DNA of 64,000 nt from Ereboglobus sp. (GCA_029974595.1 JARKRC010000063.1:275944-339943), one strand, 5' to 3'. Positions 1 through 10,306 are shown, counted from the first letter of the stretch. The notes: generated from the letters alone by a model not told the origin. Made by a program: numbers and translations.

Positions 1-1142
1 TCTTTGGCGAGGACATCGGCGGGCCAGAAACCATACCAATTGTAGCCGGTGCGACGGTCGCGGTCGACCTCGGCGAAGGTTTTCACCTTCACGCCGTTGC
101 GACCGCAGAAGGTGGGCAGGTTTGTATCCAGATCATACATCCGGGCCCAGATGACGGGCGCGGTAGGGTCGGGGACGACACGGCGATCCAGGCTGGTTTT
201 ATGGCGGGAAAACTCCGCGGGAGTCGATTCGAACTCCTCGTAGCGGAGGCCCTCGATCTTGACGTCCTCGAGCCACTTTATGCCGGCCTGGATGGAGCGG
301 ATAATTTCGGGAGAGGGATTTTCGATGCGCATGAGATAGGTGCAAATCTCGGCGGTGTCCTGCGAGCAGAGACTAGGGAGCTCGTAGGCGCGACCCTTGG
401 CGGGCTTGAGGGTTTTTTCGTCATGCTGCTGACCCCATGCGCGAAGCGTGCCGTCGTCGGCGGTGAACTGGCAGGCGAGGATGCAGTCCTCTCCGCGCTC
501 GACGGAAGCCCGGGCCTTGGCGGCATGTTCGTCGTCGAGCCACTGGAAACCGTTGGTGCGATTGGCGGCGTCGCGCAGAACGGTGAGGAGGCCGGTGGTG
601 ACGCGGTCATTGAAGGTGATTTGGGCGAAGTAGCCCTTGGCGTTGGGGTAAAACTGAGGCCAGCCGCCGCTGGGGTTTTGCGCGACGATCATATAATCGA
701 GTCCGCGCAGACAGGCGTTGCGGCAGGCAGGGTCCATGATCTGGTTATAAGCCTTGGCGAGGTAGGCGACCTGCGGGTGAGTGGTTTCGTTGTCGAAGGT
801 GGCGTCGGCGCGATTGCGGGTGGCGGCTACGGCGGCCTTTTCCTCGTCGGTGAGGATGGCGAGCATGTCATAGTTTTTCGGCCAGCCGCCGCTGTTGCGC
901 TGGTAGAGAAGAATGTTGGCGACGATTTCGCGCACCTGCTCCGCCTTGTAGGCGGGATGATCGGGGCGGGGCATCACAATTTTGCCGGGACCACCGACAT
1001 CGCGCCAGTGGTGGGCGGCATCCCAAAAGGCATCAACGCTGATGGGTTCGGGGTTCCCCGGCTTGGAGCAGCCGGCGAAGGTGACGGTTGCGGCGAATAC
1101 GGCGGATACGATCAGTCCTGGGATGGGCGAGTTTTTTTTCAT
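1..1142 (-). CDS. PL10-type pectate lyase, lipoprotein (3' end outside window)
   Basis: Cleaves pectate or pectin-like polygalacturonate by beta-elimination, probably at the cell surface. The reading frame opens with ATG at 1142 and stays open to the window edge, so about 15 C-terminal residues are missing judging from the paralogue at 1288-2481. Residues 1-25 form a lipoprotein signal with a lipobox ending in TFAGC, so the enzyme is probably lipid-anchored, whereas its paralogue is simply secreted. Family hallmarks are the early AAHHWRDVGG segment, NILLYQRNSGGWPKNYDM and the TFDNETTHPQVAYLAKAY helix of (alpha/alpha) toroid PL10 enzymes. It lies 145 bases downstream of the paralogue in the same orientation and looks like the product of tandem duplication. 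Family call is firm; substrate is inferred. Confidence 0.85.
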   Translation of the reverse strand, partial: MKKNSPIPGLIVSAVFAATVTFAGCSKPGNPEPISVDAFWDAAHHWRDVGGPGKIVMPRPDHPAYKAEQVREIVANILLYQRNSGGWPKNYDMLAILTDEEKAAVAATRNRADATFDNETTHPQVAYLAKAYNQIMDPACRNACLRGLDYMIVAQNPSGGWPQFYPNAKGYFAQITFNDRVTTGLLTVLRDAANRTNGFQWLDDEHAAKARASVERGEDCILACQFTADDGTLRAWGQQHDEKTLKPAKGRAYELPSLCSQDTAEICTYLMRIENPSPEIIRSIQAGIKWLEDVKIEGLRYEEFESTPAEFSRHKTSLDRRVVPDPTAPVIWARMYDLDTNLPTFCGRNGVKVKTFAEVDRDRRTGYNWYGFWPADVLAK

Positions 1143-1287
1143 AATATAAATGCAGGAAGGCTGGATTATATAAAATTATTATTTTATGGCCGCGAGGAGG
1201 CGAAAAAGAAACGGAGAGGCATCGGCTTCGTGTCCTTGGGTTATATACAGGCAGAAATGAAGACGGTGAGTCATTGGAAAGGTTATA

Positions 1288-2481
1288 TTATTTTTTCGAG
1301 AGGTTGTGTTTTTTCAGCCAAGCGGGATAGTCCTTGGTGAGGACGTCGGCGGGCCAGTAGCCGTACCAGTCGTAACCGGTGCGGCGGTCGCGATCCACCT
1401 CGGGAAAAGTATATATTTTTTTCTGGTCACGACCGCAGAACATGGGGCGGTTGGTTTTCATTTCATACATACGCGCCCAGATGGGTGGGGCGGACGGATC
1501 GTTAACGACGCGACGGTCGATGTCGGTGTCGTGGAAGCGAAATTTGACCGGCGTGGACTTGAACTCCTCGACGCGGATGCCGGTGATTTTTGATTTTTCG
1601 AGCCACGCGGCGCCGGCTTGGATGGCGGCGATGATTTCGGGCGATGGGTTTTCAAAGCCCATCAGGTAGCGGATGATTTCCGCGGTGTCCTGCGCGCAGA
1701 GGCTGGGGAGCTCGAAGCCGCGGCCTTTGGCGGGAAGGAGGTTTTTGGGATCGTGCTGCTGACCCCAGGCGACGAGTTCTTCCTTGGCATTGCGATATTG
1801 GCAGGCGAGGATGCAGGCTGTGCCGCGTTCCTGGGCAGCATGGCACTTTTCACGGCGGGCGGCGTCGAGCCAGGCGAAGCCATTGACGCCGTTGCCGGCG
1901 TCGCGCAGAGCAGTGAGGATGCCGACCATCACCCGATCATTGAAGGTGATATAAGCGTGGTAGCCTTCGGGGTACGGCCAGCGCTGCGGAAAGCCGCCGC
2001 CGGGGAGTCGGGCGGAGAGCATGAAGTCGAGGCCGCGCACGCAGGCGTCCCGGTAGGCGGGATCTTTGATTTGTGTATAAGCCTTGGCGAGGTAGGCGAC
2101 TTGTGAGTGGGTGGTCTCGTTGTCGAAAGTGACAGTCTTGCGATTTTTAATGGAGAGAACCGCGGCTTTTTCCTCGTCGTTAAGGATGGCGCACATGTCG
2201 TAATTTTTGGGCCAGCCACCGTTGTCGCACTGGAAAAGGAGGACGTTGGCGGCGATTTCGCGGACCTGTTCCGGTTTATATGATGGGTGGCCCGGACGGG
2301 GTTTCAGGGGGGTATCGCTGGAGCCGTGAACATTGCGCCAGTGGTGGGCGCTATCGGCGAAGGCGGAGATGTCGATCGGCTGGAGGGCGCCGGCGGCGCG
2401 CAGCGATGTGGCGCAGATGGTGGCGAAAAAGACCAGCAAGACGAGGGGGCGAGGATTGAAAGTAAGTGGGATGATCTTCAT
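1288..2481 (-). CDS. PL10-type pectate lyase, secreted
   Basis: Predicted exported pectate lyase of 397 residues. The start at 2481 (MKIIPLTF) is chosen because it gives a clean signal peptide ending near SLRAAG and has AGGA about eight bases upstream; the open frame itself extends further up into the preceding gene. The PL10 signatures match the neighbour at 1-1142: SAHHWRNVHG, LLFQCDNGGWPKNYDM, VTFDNETTHSQVAYLAKAY, RRTGYDWYGYWPADV near the C-terminus. The gene starts 25 bases after the delta-60-repeat gene, so the two are probably cotranscribed with the TonB receptor further upstream. With the copies at 1-1142 and 28458-29648 it makes three PL10 paralogues in 30 kb. Confidence 0.88.
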   Translation of the reverse strand: MKIIPLTFNPRPLVLLVFFATICATSLRAAGALQPIDISAFADSAHHWRNVHGSSDTPLKPRPGHPSYKPEQVREIAANVLLFQCDNGGWPKNYDMCAILNDEEKAAVLSIKNRKTVTFDNETTHSQVAYLAKAYTQIKDPAYRDACVRGLDFMLSARLPGGGFPQRWPYPEGYHAYITFNDRVMVGILTALRDAGNGVNGFAWLDAARREKCHAAQERGTACILACQYRNAKEELVAWGQQHDPKNLLPAKGRGFELPSLCAQDTAEIIRYLMGFENPSPEIIAAIQAGAAWLEKSKITGIRVEEFKSTPVKFRFHDTDIDRRVVNDPSAPPIWARMYEMKTNRPMFCGRDQKKIYTFPEVDRDRRTGYDWYGYWPADVLTKDYPAWLKKHNLSKK

Positions 2482-2506
2482 AAAATGATTTCCTGACGGT
2501 GTGTTT

Positions 2507-4171
2507 TTAATTTTCGAGGTGCGGAGTGAAACGCATGACCACGAGGTCGCGGTGGGGATGGACGCCTTTTTTCCCGCCGTCGGCGGGCGCTTTTTCGCCG
2601 ATCGGGTGTCCTTTGTCATTGAAGCCGGTGAGGAGGACACGGCCCCGGGAATCCACGTCCATGCCACAAACCCAGTCGTCGCCCTCGCGTCCAAGGCTCC
2701 AGTAACGAAGGGGACGGCCTTGCGCGTCGAGGCGGACGACGACGAACTGCATGCCGTAACCGGCAGGGAGCGCGAGTTGCGAGGCGGCCGCGTTGGTGCC
2801 GGCTACGACTCCAATGATATCCCCCTCGCCGTAGTTGGCGACACGGGATACTTGGTCGCCACAATAGTCGAGGAAGCAGATGCCGCGCCCGTTGTTGCCG
2901 AAGGAGGAAACGAGCACGCCGTTTTTGTCGTATTTGACGAGGAAAGCACCGAAGTTTTCTACTTTTCCTCTTGGACGCGCAAACGCGAGATCGAAGGAGG
3001 AGGTTCGCCCGCTGACAACATAGCCGCCGTCGGGGGTGACGATATGGTCATACATTTTTTCCTGACGGGTGCCGCCGATGAAGATGAGACCGTGCCCAGC
3101 CCAGTCATCGCGCAAGTGGCCCTTGTCGTCGGTGCGGAGGAGCCAGCCGTCCATGCTGGCGTCGTTGACATCGCCGCTGGCGCTTTCGGCGGCGAAGGTG
3201 AGGGCAGCGTTGCCGGGCGAGGGGATGAGCGCTCCATCCTTTTTGCCATAAGGGAAGCCGGCACCGAAATGGTAGCCGGAGGCAATGAATCCGCCGGCAG
3301 GGTCGGCTTTGATGGACCAAGGGTATTCATTGGCGGGTCGTTTGCCGATGTGCTCGCCGGGCTTGGTGCCGACGCGCAAGGAGCCTTTGTCGGCAAAGTC
3401 ACGGACAAATTCGCCGCGCGCATCGACCTTGAAAATCCATGTATCGTAGGAGCGCGAGTAACCGATGGTCTTGATGTTTTGGAGATCCCCGTCGCGGGAG
3501 CGCGTGATACCGGCGAGGAGGAAACCGTCCATGGTCTGAAGGAGTTTGTTGCCTGGCTCGGAATAATTCGACGGATGGTAGATGACGGTATCGTTGTCGG
3601 AGCCGCCATAGCAGCGCATGCCGCCGTGGCCGAAGGAGGCATCGAGTTTTCCATCGCGGGTGAGCCGGACGAGAACAATATCGCCGGTCGCGCCCGGTTT
3701 CGCATTGAGCGCGGAGGGATGGTAGCCGCGATTTGCAAAGTCACCATCTCCTGCGGAAACATAGCCGACGACGAGGTATCCGTCAGGTTGGCCGTCGGGA
3801 CCGATGACCTCAATGGCATCAATGGCCTGATCCACACCGGTGGAGCCGGCGGTCCAGAGGCCGTTGTCGCCGAAGGTCGGGTCAGGTTTCAGGTCGGGGG
3901 TGAATTTATAGACGCCAAGGTCACGACCTCGCCCGGGATTGGAGACGCAGGCGGCAATGATGCAGCCGCCGTCTGAAGTGGGGTGGATGTTGTGTCCGCC
4001 CTGCTCGTTTTTGGCGGGCAGGATGATCATTTCGAGGTCGGATGGGTTGAGCATCCAGCCGGCGTCCGGTGCGGCACTGGCGCGGAACGAAAGCAGAAAA
4101 AACATGGCGACGGCAAGACACGCGGCGCAGGCCGTATGTCCTGAGATCGGCGAAGGATTATGTCTTTTCAT
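2507..4171 (-). CDS. Secreted delta-60-repeat beta-propeller protein
   Basis: About 554 residues with an N-terminal signal peptide (hydrophobic LAVAMFFLLSFRASA). The body is a series of roughly 55-60-residue repeats, each ending in a D-x-T/S-F-G-x-x-G motif: DPTFGDNGLW, DASFGHGGMR, SSFGNNGRG. These are delta-60 repeats, normally folding as a propeller, and are preceded by phrases of the type TSDGGCIIAACVSNPG, TMDGFLLAGITRS and TPDGGYVVSGRTS. No catalytic motif is evident. Sitting between a TonB-dependent receptor (81 bases upstream) and a pectate lyase (25 bases downstream), it may be a surface glycan-binding or scaffolding protein; that role is inference. An alternative ATG nine bases upstream at 4180 adds only three residues. 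Confidence 0.75.
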   Translation of the reverse strand: MKRHNPSPISGHTACAACLAVAMFFLLSFRASAAPDAGWMLNPSDLEMIILPAKNEQGGHNIHPTSDGGCIIAACVSNPGRGRDLGVYKFTPDLKPDPTFGDNGLWTAGSTGVDQAIDAIEVIGPDGQPDGYLVVGYVSAGDGDFANRGYHPSALNAKPGATGDIVLVRLTRDGKLDASFGHGGMRCYGGSDNDTVIYHPSNYSEPGNKLLQTMDGFLLAGITRSRDGDLQNIKTIGYSRSYDTWIFKVDARGEFVRDFADKGSLRVGTKPGEHIGKRPANEYPWSIKADPAGGFIASGYHFGAGFPYGKKDGALIPSPGNAALTFAAESASGDVNDASMDGWLLRTDDKGHLRDDWAGHGLIFIGGTRQEKMYDHIVTPDGGYVVSGRTSSFDLAFARPRGKVENFGAFLVKYDKNGVLVSSFGNNGRGICFLDYCGDQVSRVANYGEGDIIGVVAGTNAAASQLALPAGYGMQFVVVRLDAQGRPLRYWSLGREGDDWVCGMDVDSRGRVLLTGFNDKGHPIGEKAPADGGKKGVHPHRDLVVMRFTPHLEN

Positions 4172-4261
4172 AAATAGCATTATACATTGTGCGTTTTATG
4201 GCAACCCTTGCCGGGCAGTCATGTTTTATCCGGAAAATTTCCTCCAGCGGATAAGAAGAGG

Positions 4262-7200
4262 TTAGAACGAGCCTTTTATGCCGGCGGTGATCTGGACCCC
4301 GTATTCCATTGCCCGATAGGTTTTGGCGTAGTCGGGCGAGAGATCGTTATAACGCTCCAGCACCAGGCGCTCGTTGGTGAGGTTGCGCGCATTCATAAAG
4401 AAGTTGATGTATTTGTTGAGTTTGTATTCCAGGTTCATGTCCATCATCAGGCGGGGAGCCACGTATTCATAGTAGCCTTGGAAATCGAGCGAGTCTTCGT
4501 CCTGATATGCGGTGCCCTCCTGCGCATCGGTTTTCTGGCGCCCCCGGTAGTTCCAGTTGAGGCGAAGCACCAGCCTGGGCGTGATTATATTAATGCCCCA
4601 ATTGGCCGTTTGCTCGATAAAGCCGCCGAAGTTGGCGCGATAGTTCGCTCGCATGTCGAGCATGGTCGCATTCGCAAAAACATTTACGTATCGGCCGATA
4701 CCGGGAATGAAACTGAGAGGCATGCGCATGGCGACTTCCGCGCCCTGCACGGTCGTCATGTCATCGAGGTTGATGGGCATGATCAGGATGGGATTGTTCA
4801 GGCCCGGCGGGGCGCCGACCTGCCGCAGCATCGCCGTCGTGCCCTGCACGCGCTCCTGGCCGAAGAAGCCCGAGATCGACTTGTAGAAGACCGCGCCGCT
4901 GAGCATGCCGCCGTTTTGCAGATAATATTCCAGCGACAGATCATAGTTGTTGGCCTCGTAAGGTTTCAACGCCGGGTTATTGCACTTCACGATGGTGTAG
5001 GGCTCGTTCATTTCCTCGTCGATCTCAGTCTCATATTTGATGTTGTTCGGCATGATGTTTTTGAGGTCCGGGCGGCCAAGCGTCATCGAATAGGCAAAGC
5101 GTGCGATCATGTTTCCCGTGATATTGAAATTCGCGTGGAAACTCGGATAAATGTCCCCGTAAGTCCGGTAGGTGTGCACGCCGTTGAACTTCCAGTTCTT
5201 TTTTATGAAATCGACCATTTGCACATCATAGTCGCCATCCTCCAATTCCTCGTCGGTGAGGTAGCGGTCCGGGTTGTTTGGATCGAGGATCTTGTAGTTC
5301 GGCATGTAGGATCCCTTTCCGCGGTCTTCCGTCATTTCATAACGGAAGCCGGTGGCGATGGACAGGCGGTTGTTGAAGAACTTGGCGTCAAGCTGGACAT
5401 AGAAGGCGGTAACCTTCTCGCTGAAGGAACCGTTGTTTCTGTAATTTGACTCCAAGGCATCCTTCTCGCGACCAGGCGGCAGGGTGAAGAAGCGCGATCC
5501 CTCCGGCCGTTGCAAATCTTCCAAATACGCTTGGTAAAGGAGGTAGGGCGAGGGCGTGGGCATATGGGGCATGCCCCACGCCTGCTTCTTGGTGCTGTAG
5601 GGCACATCGAGAAAATCAATGGCCTGATTGGGCCGGCCGTCGGTGGGGTTGTATTCTAGAAACGCCCTCTGCTGCACAATCTCGCGGTATTGCTCCCTGA
5701 TCTCACCGCCGGATTTCAGCATGGCGTAAAACGGGAACATATTGAGGTTTCGTTTTATGTTAAACTGTCCGGTCTTGAATTCATCCCGCGCATCCTTTGG
5801 GTTCGTCGTGACAGTTCTGACGGTGTAGTTAGTCAGATCAAAGACATCTATCAATCTGCCGTCAATCCGGTAGCCTTTAAGGACCGTGGGGGCGTCCTGT
5901 TTCTGGATTCCGCCGATCAGGAGACGCTCCACCTCGCCGACGAGCTCGGTCGCAGAATTGGAGAAATGCCCGTTGGACATGTCGCGCTCCCAACTCCGGG
6001 CAAAGGAGCCGTTCAGCGCCGCGTCAAACTCCCAGTTATTGCCCGTATAGCGATACCTCAGATTAAGCGTATTGGTGGTGCCATACTTGTCATTGAGGCC
6101 CGAGTTGTGCTTTATCTTGGCGCGGTTTCCGGTCGTGCTCATGGTGTAGTAGCCACCATACATCTCATCATAACCCCAGCGGCGGAGGATGCTTGGATCA
6201 ATGGTGCCGTCCGGGCGCAGTGTCGGATGGTAAACGACGTATTCCTTCATGTCCCACTGGATGTCGCGGGTGCCGGTATGTGCCTCCGAGGATCCAAACT
6301 GATAAAATGCTGACAGGGTGTGGTTGCGCGCGATCCTCCAGTCCGCGCGCAGTCCGAGCGAGTTTTTGATCTGCGTCTTGGGGCTGTCCTGCATCCTGTA
6401 GTTGCGCAGGTAGGGATCCGTGCGCAGATTGCGGCTGTCGATGAGATCCACGATAGTGGGGTTGTTCGCATACTTGGACCGGTCGCTGCCGCTGAATTCA
6501 TCGGGCACCCGGTTGAACTGCCATTCCATTTGCGAGCGATGCTGTTCATTATATTGCTCGGTGCGCATCCCGGTCAGCACGATGCCGAATTTTTTGCTGA
6601 ACGGGATGGTCAGATCAAAGTCGAAGTTGGGCTTGATCTTGTAAGTGTTACCATATTGCGGCCCCGGCGTTTTTCGGAAGAAATCCAGGTTTTCGCTGTT
6701 GATGCTGGCAGCGGCGCGGAAATTAAAAGACATCTTTCTGCGTTCGAAGGCGTTTTTGGGCACCAAATTGACCTGGCCGCCGAGCGAGTCCGCGCGCTGG
6801 GAAGGGAGCGGCACCTTGGTGACTTCGATGCGGGAAACGTTGTTGATGGAGGTCTGGTCGAACTCAAACGTGCGCGTCTCGCTGCCCGACGCGGCGTTGG
6901 CCATTGACATGCCGTCGGTCGTCACGGCCGTGTAGGCGGCGCCGAAACCGCGCACGGAAACCGAGTTTGGGTCTGCATTGTCATAATCGACGGCGACGCC
7001 GGGCATGAATTTTAGGAATTCGCCGATATTGCCCGAGGTGACATCGCCAAACGCATCGGTCTCGATCACAGTCTTGATGTTCTGTGCGAAGCGCTGCTCG
7101 TTCGTTGCGATGATGTTGTTGGCCGTGTCGCGGGTGGAAACGACTTCGAATTTTTCCATCAGCACGGTCGAACCCAGGCTGTCCACCTCGGCTGTACTCA

Positions 7201-7531
7201 GCTCGAAGTCCTGCGTCACGCGCGCGCCCGGCGCGAGAGTGATTCTGTATGATTTTGGATTCAGTCCGGAAAAGAGCGCCGTGACCGTGACTTCGCCCGC
7301 GGGGATGCCGGCAATACGATATTCGCCATAGTCATTGGTGAGGTCCTGATAATGGGTGCCGTCTATAGTGATGCGGGCGTTGACGAGGTATTTCTGGTCG
7401 GCTCTGCTTGAAACCCGGCCTTCAATGACGCCGGTGTTGTTCTCCTGGGCAAAAAGCGCGAGGGGCAGGACACAAGCCAGCGCCAGCATGGCCAGCAGGC
7501 GCGCAAGAAAGAGTGGTGTGTTTCGTTTCAT
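4262..7531 (-). CDS. TonB-dependent receptor with N-terminal carboxypeptidase-regulatory-like domain
   Basis: Outer-membrane active-transport receptor of 1089 residues. Start ATG 7531 gives a signal peptide (LARLLAMLALACVLPLALFAQ). Residues about 33-115 are a carboxypeptidase-D regulatory-like fold (GVIEGRVSSRADQKYLVNA, YGEYRIAGIPAGEVTV), then the plug at about 135-270 with FLKFMPGVAVDYDNADPNSV, VSVRGFGAAYTAVTTDGMSM and RIEVTKVPLPSQRADSLGG, then a long barrel ending VQITAGIKGSF with the aromatic C-terminus expected for BAM-inserted barrels. No SusD partner is visible nearby. The receptor is followed by the delta-60 protein and two pectate lyases, so pectic oligosaccharide is the likely cargo, though this is inferred from context only. 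Confidence 0.92.
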   Translation of the reverse strand: MKRNTPLFLARLLAMLALACVLPLALFAQENNTGVIEGRVSSRADQKYLVNARITIDGTHYQDLTNDYGEYRIAGIPAGEVTVTALFSGLNPKSYRITLAPGARVTQDFELSTAEVDSLGSTVLMEKFEVVSTRDTANNIIATNEQRFAQNIKTVIETDAFGDVTSGNIGEFLKFMPGVAVDYDNADPNSVSVRGFGAAYTAVTTDGMSMANAASGSETRTFEFDQTSINNVSRIEVTKVPLPSQRADSLGGQVNLVPKNAFERRKMSFNFRAAASINSENLDFFRKTPGPQYGNTYKIKPNFDFDLTIPFSKKFGIVLTGMRTEQYNEQHRSQMEWQFNRVPDEFSGSDRSKYANNPTIVDLIDSRNLRTDPYLRNYRMQDSPKTQIKNSLGLRADWRIARNHTLSAFYQFGSSEAHTGTRDIQWDMKEYVVYHPTLRPDGTIDPSILRRWGYDEMYGGYYTMSTTGNRAKIKHNSGLNDKYGTTNTLNLRYRYTGNNWEFDAALNGSFARSWERDMSNGHFSNSATELVGEVERLLIGGIQKQDAPTVLKGYRIDGRLIDVFDLTNYTVRTVTTNPKDARDEFKTGQFNIKRNLNMFPFYAMLKSGGEIREQYREIVQQRAFLEYNPTDGRPNQAIDFLDVPYSTKKQAWGMPHMPTPSPYLLYQAYLEDLQRPEGSRFFTLPPGREKDALESNYRNNGSFSEKVTAFYVQLDAKFFNNRLSIATGFRYEMTEDRGKGSYMPNYKILDPNNPDRYLTDEELEDGDYDVQMVDFIKKNWKFNGVHTYRTYGDIYPSFHANFNITGNMIARFAYSMTLGRPDLKNIMPNNIKYETEIDEEMNEPYTIVKCNNPALKPYEANNYDLSLEYYLQNGGMLSGAVFYKSISGFFGQERVQGTTAMLRQVGAPPGLNNPILIMPINLDDMTTVQGAEVAMRMPLSFIPGIGRYVNVFANATMLDMRANYRANFGGFIEQTANWGINIITPRLVLRLNWNYRGRQKTDAQEGTAYQDEDSLDFQGYYEYVAPRLMMDMNLEYKLNKYINFFMNARNLTNERLVLERYNDLSPDYAKTYRAMEYGVQITAGIKGSF

Positions 7532-7606
7532 AAATGCGAGGGTTGCGGGTTGCATTGAATGTTTGCGGAACCCAGTGCGAGGGCGCCGGGTCCGGCGAAC
7601 CGTCAT

Positions 7607-10306
7607 TTACCAATTGAAACGCGCGCCAAAATTCAGGCTGTAGCCGTCATATTTGTCGCCGGTGTTATAAGCTGCGTCCGCCGACAGGTCGAAACGACCG
7701 AAAATCTGCATGACAACGCCGATATCAAGGAGCGCCGTGGAGCCGCCAAAGTCGCTTCCGACCCGGGTGATGCCGACCGTGACGCTGCCGTCGCCGCCAA
7801 ACTCCTGCTCGATGCTGGCCCTGATATGGGGCGTGATGCGCCGGTTCTTGCGCCACTCGAACGTTTTGAACGCCTTCACGCCAAAACGCCCCACGGTCGA
7901 TTGCACGGTGTCGATGGTATAGTTTCGGTTGTAACTGTCCGTGGCGTCCTCAATATTGGAACGGTGAAACGAAAGCTGGAGCTGCGGCTCCACATTCCAT
8001 CCGGATTTGGTCACTGCAAAGGCATAGCCGGTTTCAAGTGAGCCGCCATAGCTCGTGCCCTTGAGGTCGAACGGCGCGGTGTAATCCGAGACGACGGTAT
8101 ATTCGTCCGACGAGAAACGGAACATGGCATCGAGATACCACGGGCCGCTGCGGGCGCTGGCATAAATGCCGGCGCCGCGGGCTTCGCTTTCCGTCTTTGC
8201 GATATTCCCGGCCAGCTTCATGTCACCGCTCACATAGTCGCCAAACAATCCAAGCGTAAATATATTGTCTCGATTTGACTCGATCAAGTCGCCGCCGACC
8301 TGCACGCCTTGTAGTCTGGATTTCGCGTCTTTGTAAACCGTGTCGCGCACGGTGTCCTCGCGCTTGAGGCCGTTCAACCAGAGTTCGAAGCCGCGCTTCT
8401 TCCGGGATTGCGCGTTGTTCGCGCGCAGCGCGGTGAAACGGTGATTCAGAGATTCGTTAGCGGCCTTGCCCACGAAGAGCGCCGCCGCGTCGAGTCCGAT
8501 GGTGGCGATCACCGTCGGCGCATATCCCTTGGGCTGCAATTCGAGGCCGTAGGAGCCGTCGTCGCCGAACTGGTAAAGCTCGCCGCCGATCTCGAGGCCA
8601 TAGCCAGAAAACGCCTCAGCCACCTCCCCCTCGCCGATGGTGACAAACTTCACCCCGCGAAAATCCACCGCTTGGTCCTCCGGGAAATTATATCTGGCCG
8701 ATCCGCTGTGCATGAGCACGATGCGGGTGTTCCCTGTTGCATAACCGCCGATATCGAGCCGATCTGACACGAGTTTGCCAGCGCCGTCCACGTCAATGTT
8801 AAGCAGCAGCGTGGCGGTGCCGGAGACAGGGGCCAGATAGTTGCCGGAGATCGTAACCACATTGCCGGGTAACGGCGCTGTGGTGCCGGAGGGGCCGATC
8901 CGGACGGTGCCGAAATTGCTCAATTCCGTGATATTGTGGGCAAAGCCGTTGAAATCAAGGGTCGCGCCCGCAGCCACACCGACCGGCCCGACCGGGATGG
9001 CGCCTGCGGTACCCGAGCGCAAGACGCCTTCGGTCACCGTCGTGCGGCCACGGTAGGTGTTTTGCGCCAGCAGGGTGAGCGCGCCGGAACCGGTTTTTTC
9101 CAAAGCTCCGTAGCCGCTGAGTGTGCCGCTGAGCGTGCCGCTGAAATTGAATGACTGGATTTGCAAGTCGCCATCGAGGCGGATCGCGTTAGCGATGTGC
9201 ATATTCGCCACTCCCAATGTGATGTACGCATTGTCGTCCTCCGTTCCCGCCACGACGAGGCTCGTGCCCAAGGCCATGCCATGCCAGAGATTGAGCGTCA
9301 CCGGTCCGTAAACCAAGGTGGTGCCGCTGTGCGCGGACGCTTCCAGTAGCGTGAGCCCTCCCTGTCCGGTTATGGTAAGCAAATGGCTCCCGCCCGATTC
9401 TTGAATCGAGCGCCAGCGGGCTATGCCGCCATCCGCTACGTTCACGATGCCGTCGCCGCGCAATTCCAGATTGCGGTTGAATATCGCGGTGCCGGTCGGG
9501 CTGATAGACAGCGCGCCGCTGCCGCTCTCGGCAAAGATGACCGGGCGCGCCAGCGTGGTGGAGCCTAGTTGCCAGTCGGCACTGACCTGAAGGGTGCCGC
9601 TCTTGATCATGGTGTAACCGGCGTAGGTGTTGGTGCCGGTCAACGCCACGGTTTTGCCTGCGCCCGCGTCGATGACGACAAACAGGCCATCCTTTCCACC
9701 GGTGCCGGAGACACCGATGGGCACGTTGACACTGCTTTTCAGCGTGAGCTTGTCGTTGCTGCCGATGACGCCGCCCGTGGTGGCATTTACATTGGAGCTG
9801 ATATCGAGGCGCGCCCAGTCGTTGGCGGAGGCCCCGGTGGAGTCGAAATTCGAATCGGAAAGATCAAGCCAGCCGCCGTTAAGGACGAACTTGTGGGCGA
9901 CCGAGGTTGCGCTTGCGATCACGGCATCGCCCAGTGTGGTGACGCCGGCCCGGATTTCTGTGGAGCCGTGCCCGAGTGACGCGGGAGTGGCGAATCCCAC
10001 CGTGCCGCTGCCGGTGGTCACGAGCATCCCGGTACCGCTGGTTGTGGCCGTGAGGAAAAGGGTTTTGCCCGCGTCAACCGCGATGTTGGCGTAGTTGCCG
10101 GTCAAAGAAACCGCGCCCGCCAGCGTGCCGGAGCCTTGGATGCGGGCGCCAGTGTCGAGATTGAGTCGGGCGATGGCGAGAGTTTCGGCACCGGTGCTGC
10201 CGGGCATGCCGACCTGAATGTTCGCGGCGCCGAGGACGTTGACGGTGGCAGCTTGGCCAGCACCGCCGAAGATGCGTGCGGCGGCCACCTCGACCACTCT
10301 TGCCAT
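7607..10306 (-). CDS. Autotransporter, C-terminal part (PATR repeats + beta-barrel), split by frameshift
   Basis: C-terminal portion of a giant type V secretion protein whose N-terminal portion lies in the other frame at 10074-14270. The ATG at 10306 is probably not a natural start, since coding similarity simply continues from the upstream frame. It contains passenger-associated beta-strand repeats, for example LEKTGSGALTLLAQNTYRGR and TGTNTYAGYTMIKSGTLQVS, forming the end of a beta-helix, then a linker and a roughly 280-residue autotransporter barrel starting near KRGFELWLNGLKRED and ending LNFGARFNW with terminal aromatic residue. The barrel would insert in the outer membrane and export the passenger. 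It is followed 75 bases later by the TonB receptor gene. Confidence 0.85.
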   Translation of the reverse strand: MARVVEVAAARIFGGAGQAATVNVLGAANIQVGMPGSTGAETLAIARLNLDTGARIQGSGTLAGAVSLTGNYANIAVDAGKTLFLTATTSGTGMLVTTGSGTVGFATPASLGHGSTEIRAGVTTLGDAVIASATSVAHKFVLNGGWLDLSDSNFDSTGASANDWARLDISSNVNATTGGVIGSNDKLTLKSSVNVPIGVSGTGGKDGLFVVIDAGAGKTVALTGTNTYAGYTMIKSGTLQVSADWQLGSTTLARPVIFAESGSGALSISPTGTAIFNRNLELRGDGIVNVADGGIARWRSIQESGGSHLLTITGQGGLTLLEASAHSGTTLVYGPVTLNLWHGMALGTSLVVAGTEDDNAYITLGVANMHIANAIRLDGDLQIQSFNFSGTLSGTLSGYGALEKTGSGALTLLAQNTYRGRTTVTEGVLRSGTAGAIPVGPVGVAAGATLDFNGFAHNITELSNFGTVRIGPSGTTAPLPGNVVTISGNYLAPVSGTATLLLNIDVDGAGKLVSDRLDIGGYATGNTRIVLMHSGSARYNFPEDQAVDFRGVKFVTIGEGEVAEAFSGYGLEIGGELYQFGDDGSYGLELQPKGYAPTVIATIGLDAAALFVGKAANESLNHRFTALRANNAQSRKKRGFELWLNGLKREDTVRDTVYKDAKSRLQGVQVGGDLIESNRDNIFTLGLFGDYVSGDMKLAGNIAKTESEARGAGIYASARSGPWYLDAMFRFSSDEYTVVSDYTAPFDLKGTSYGGSLETGYAFAVTKSGWNVEPQLQLSFHRSNIEDATDSYNRNYTIDTVQSTVGRFGVKAFKTFEWRKNRRITPHIRASIEQEFGGDGSVTVGITRVGSDFGGSTALLDIGVVMQIFGRFDLSADAAYNTGDKYDGYSLNFGARFNW

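Noticed and set aside
201-1340. Plus-strand frame of 379 codons opposite the first pectate lyase
   Set aside because: Product is low-complexity G/A/V/E-rich without motifs; the minus strand encodes a clear PL10 lyase that merely runs off the edge.
7532-7606. N-terminal extension of the TonB receptor by 25 residues
   Set aside because: It would place a charged, arginine-rich stretch ahead of the signal peptide; ATG 7531 starts directly at a normal signal sequence.
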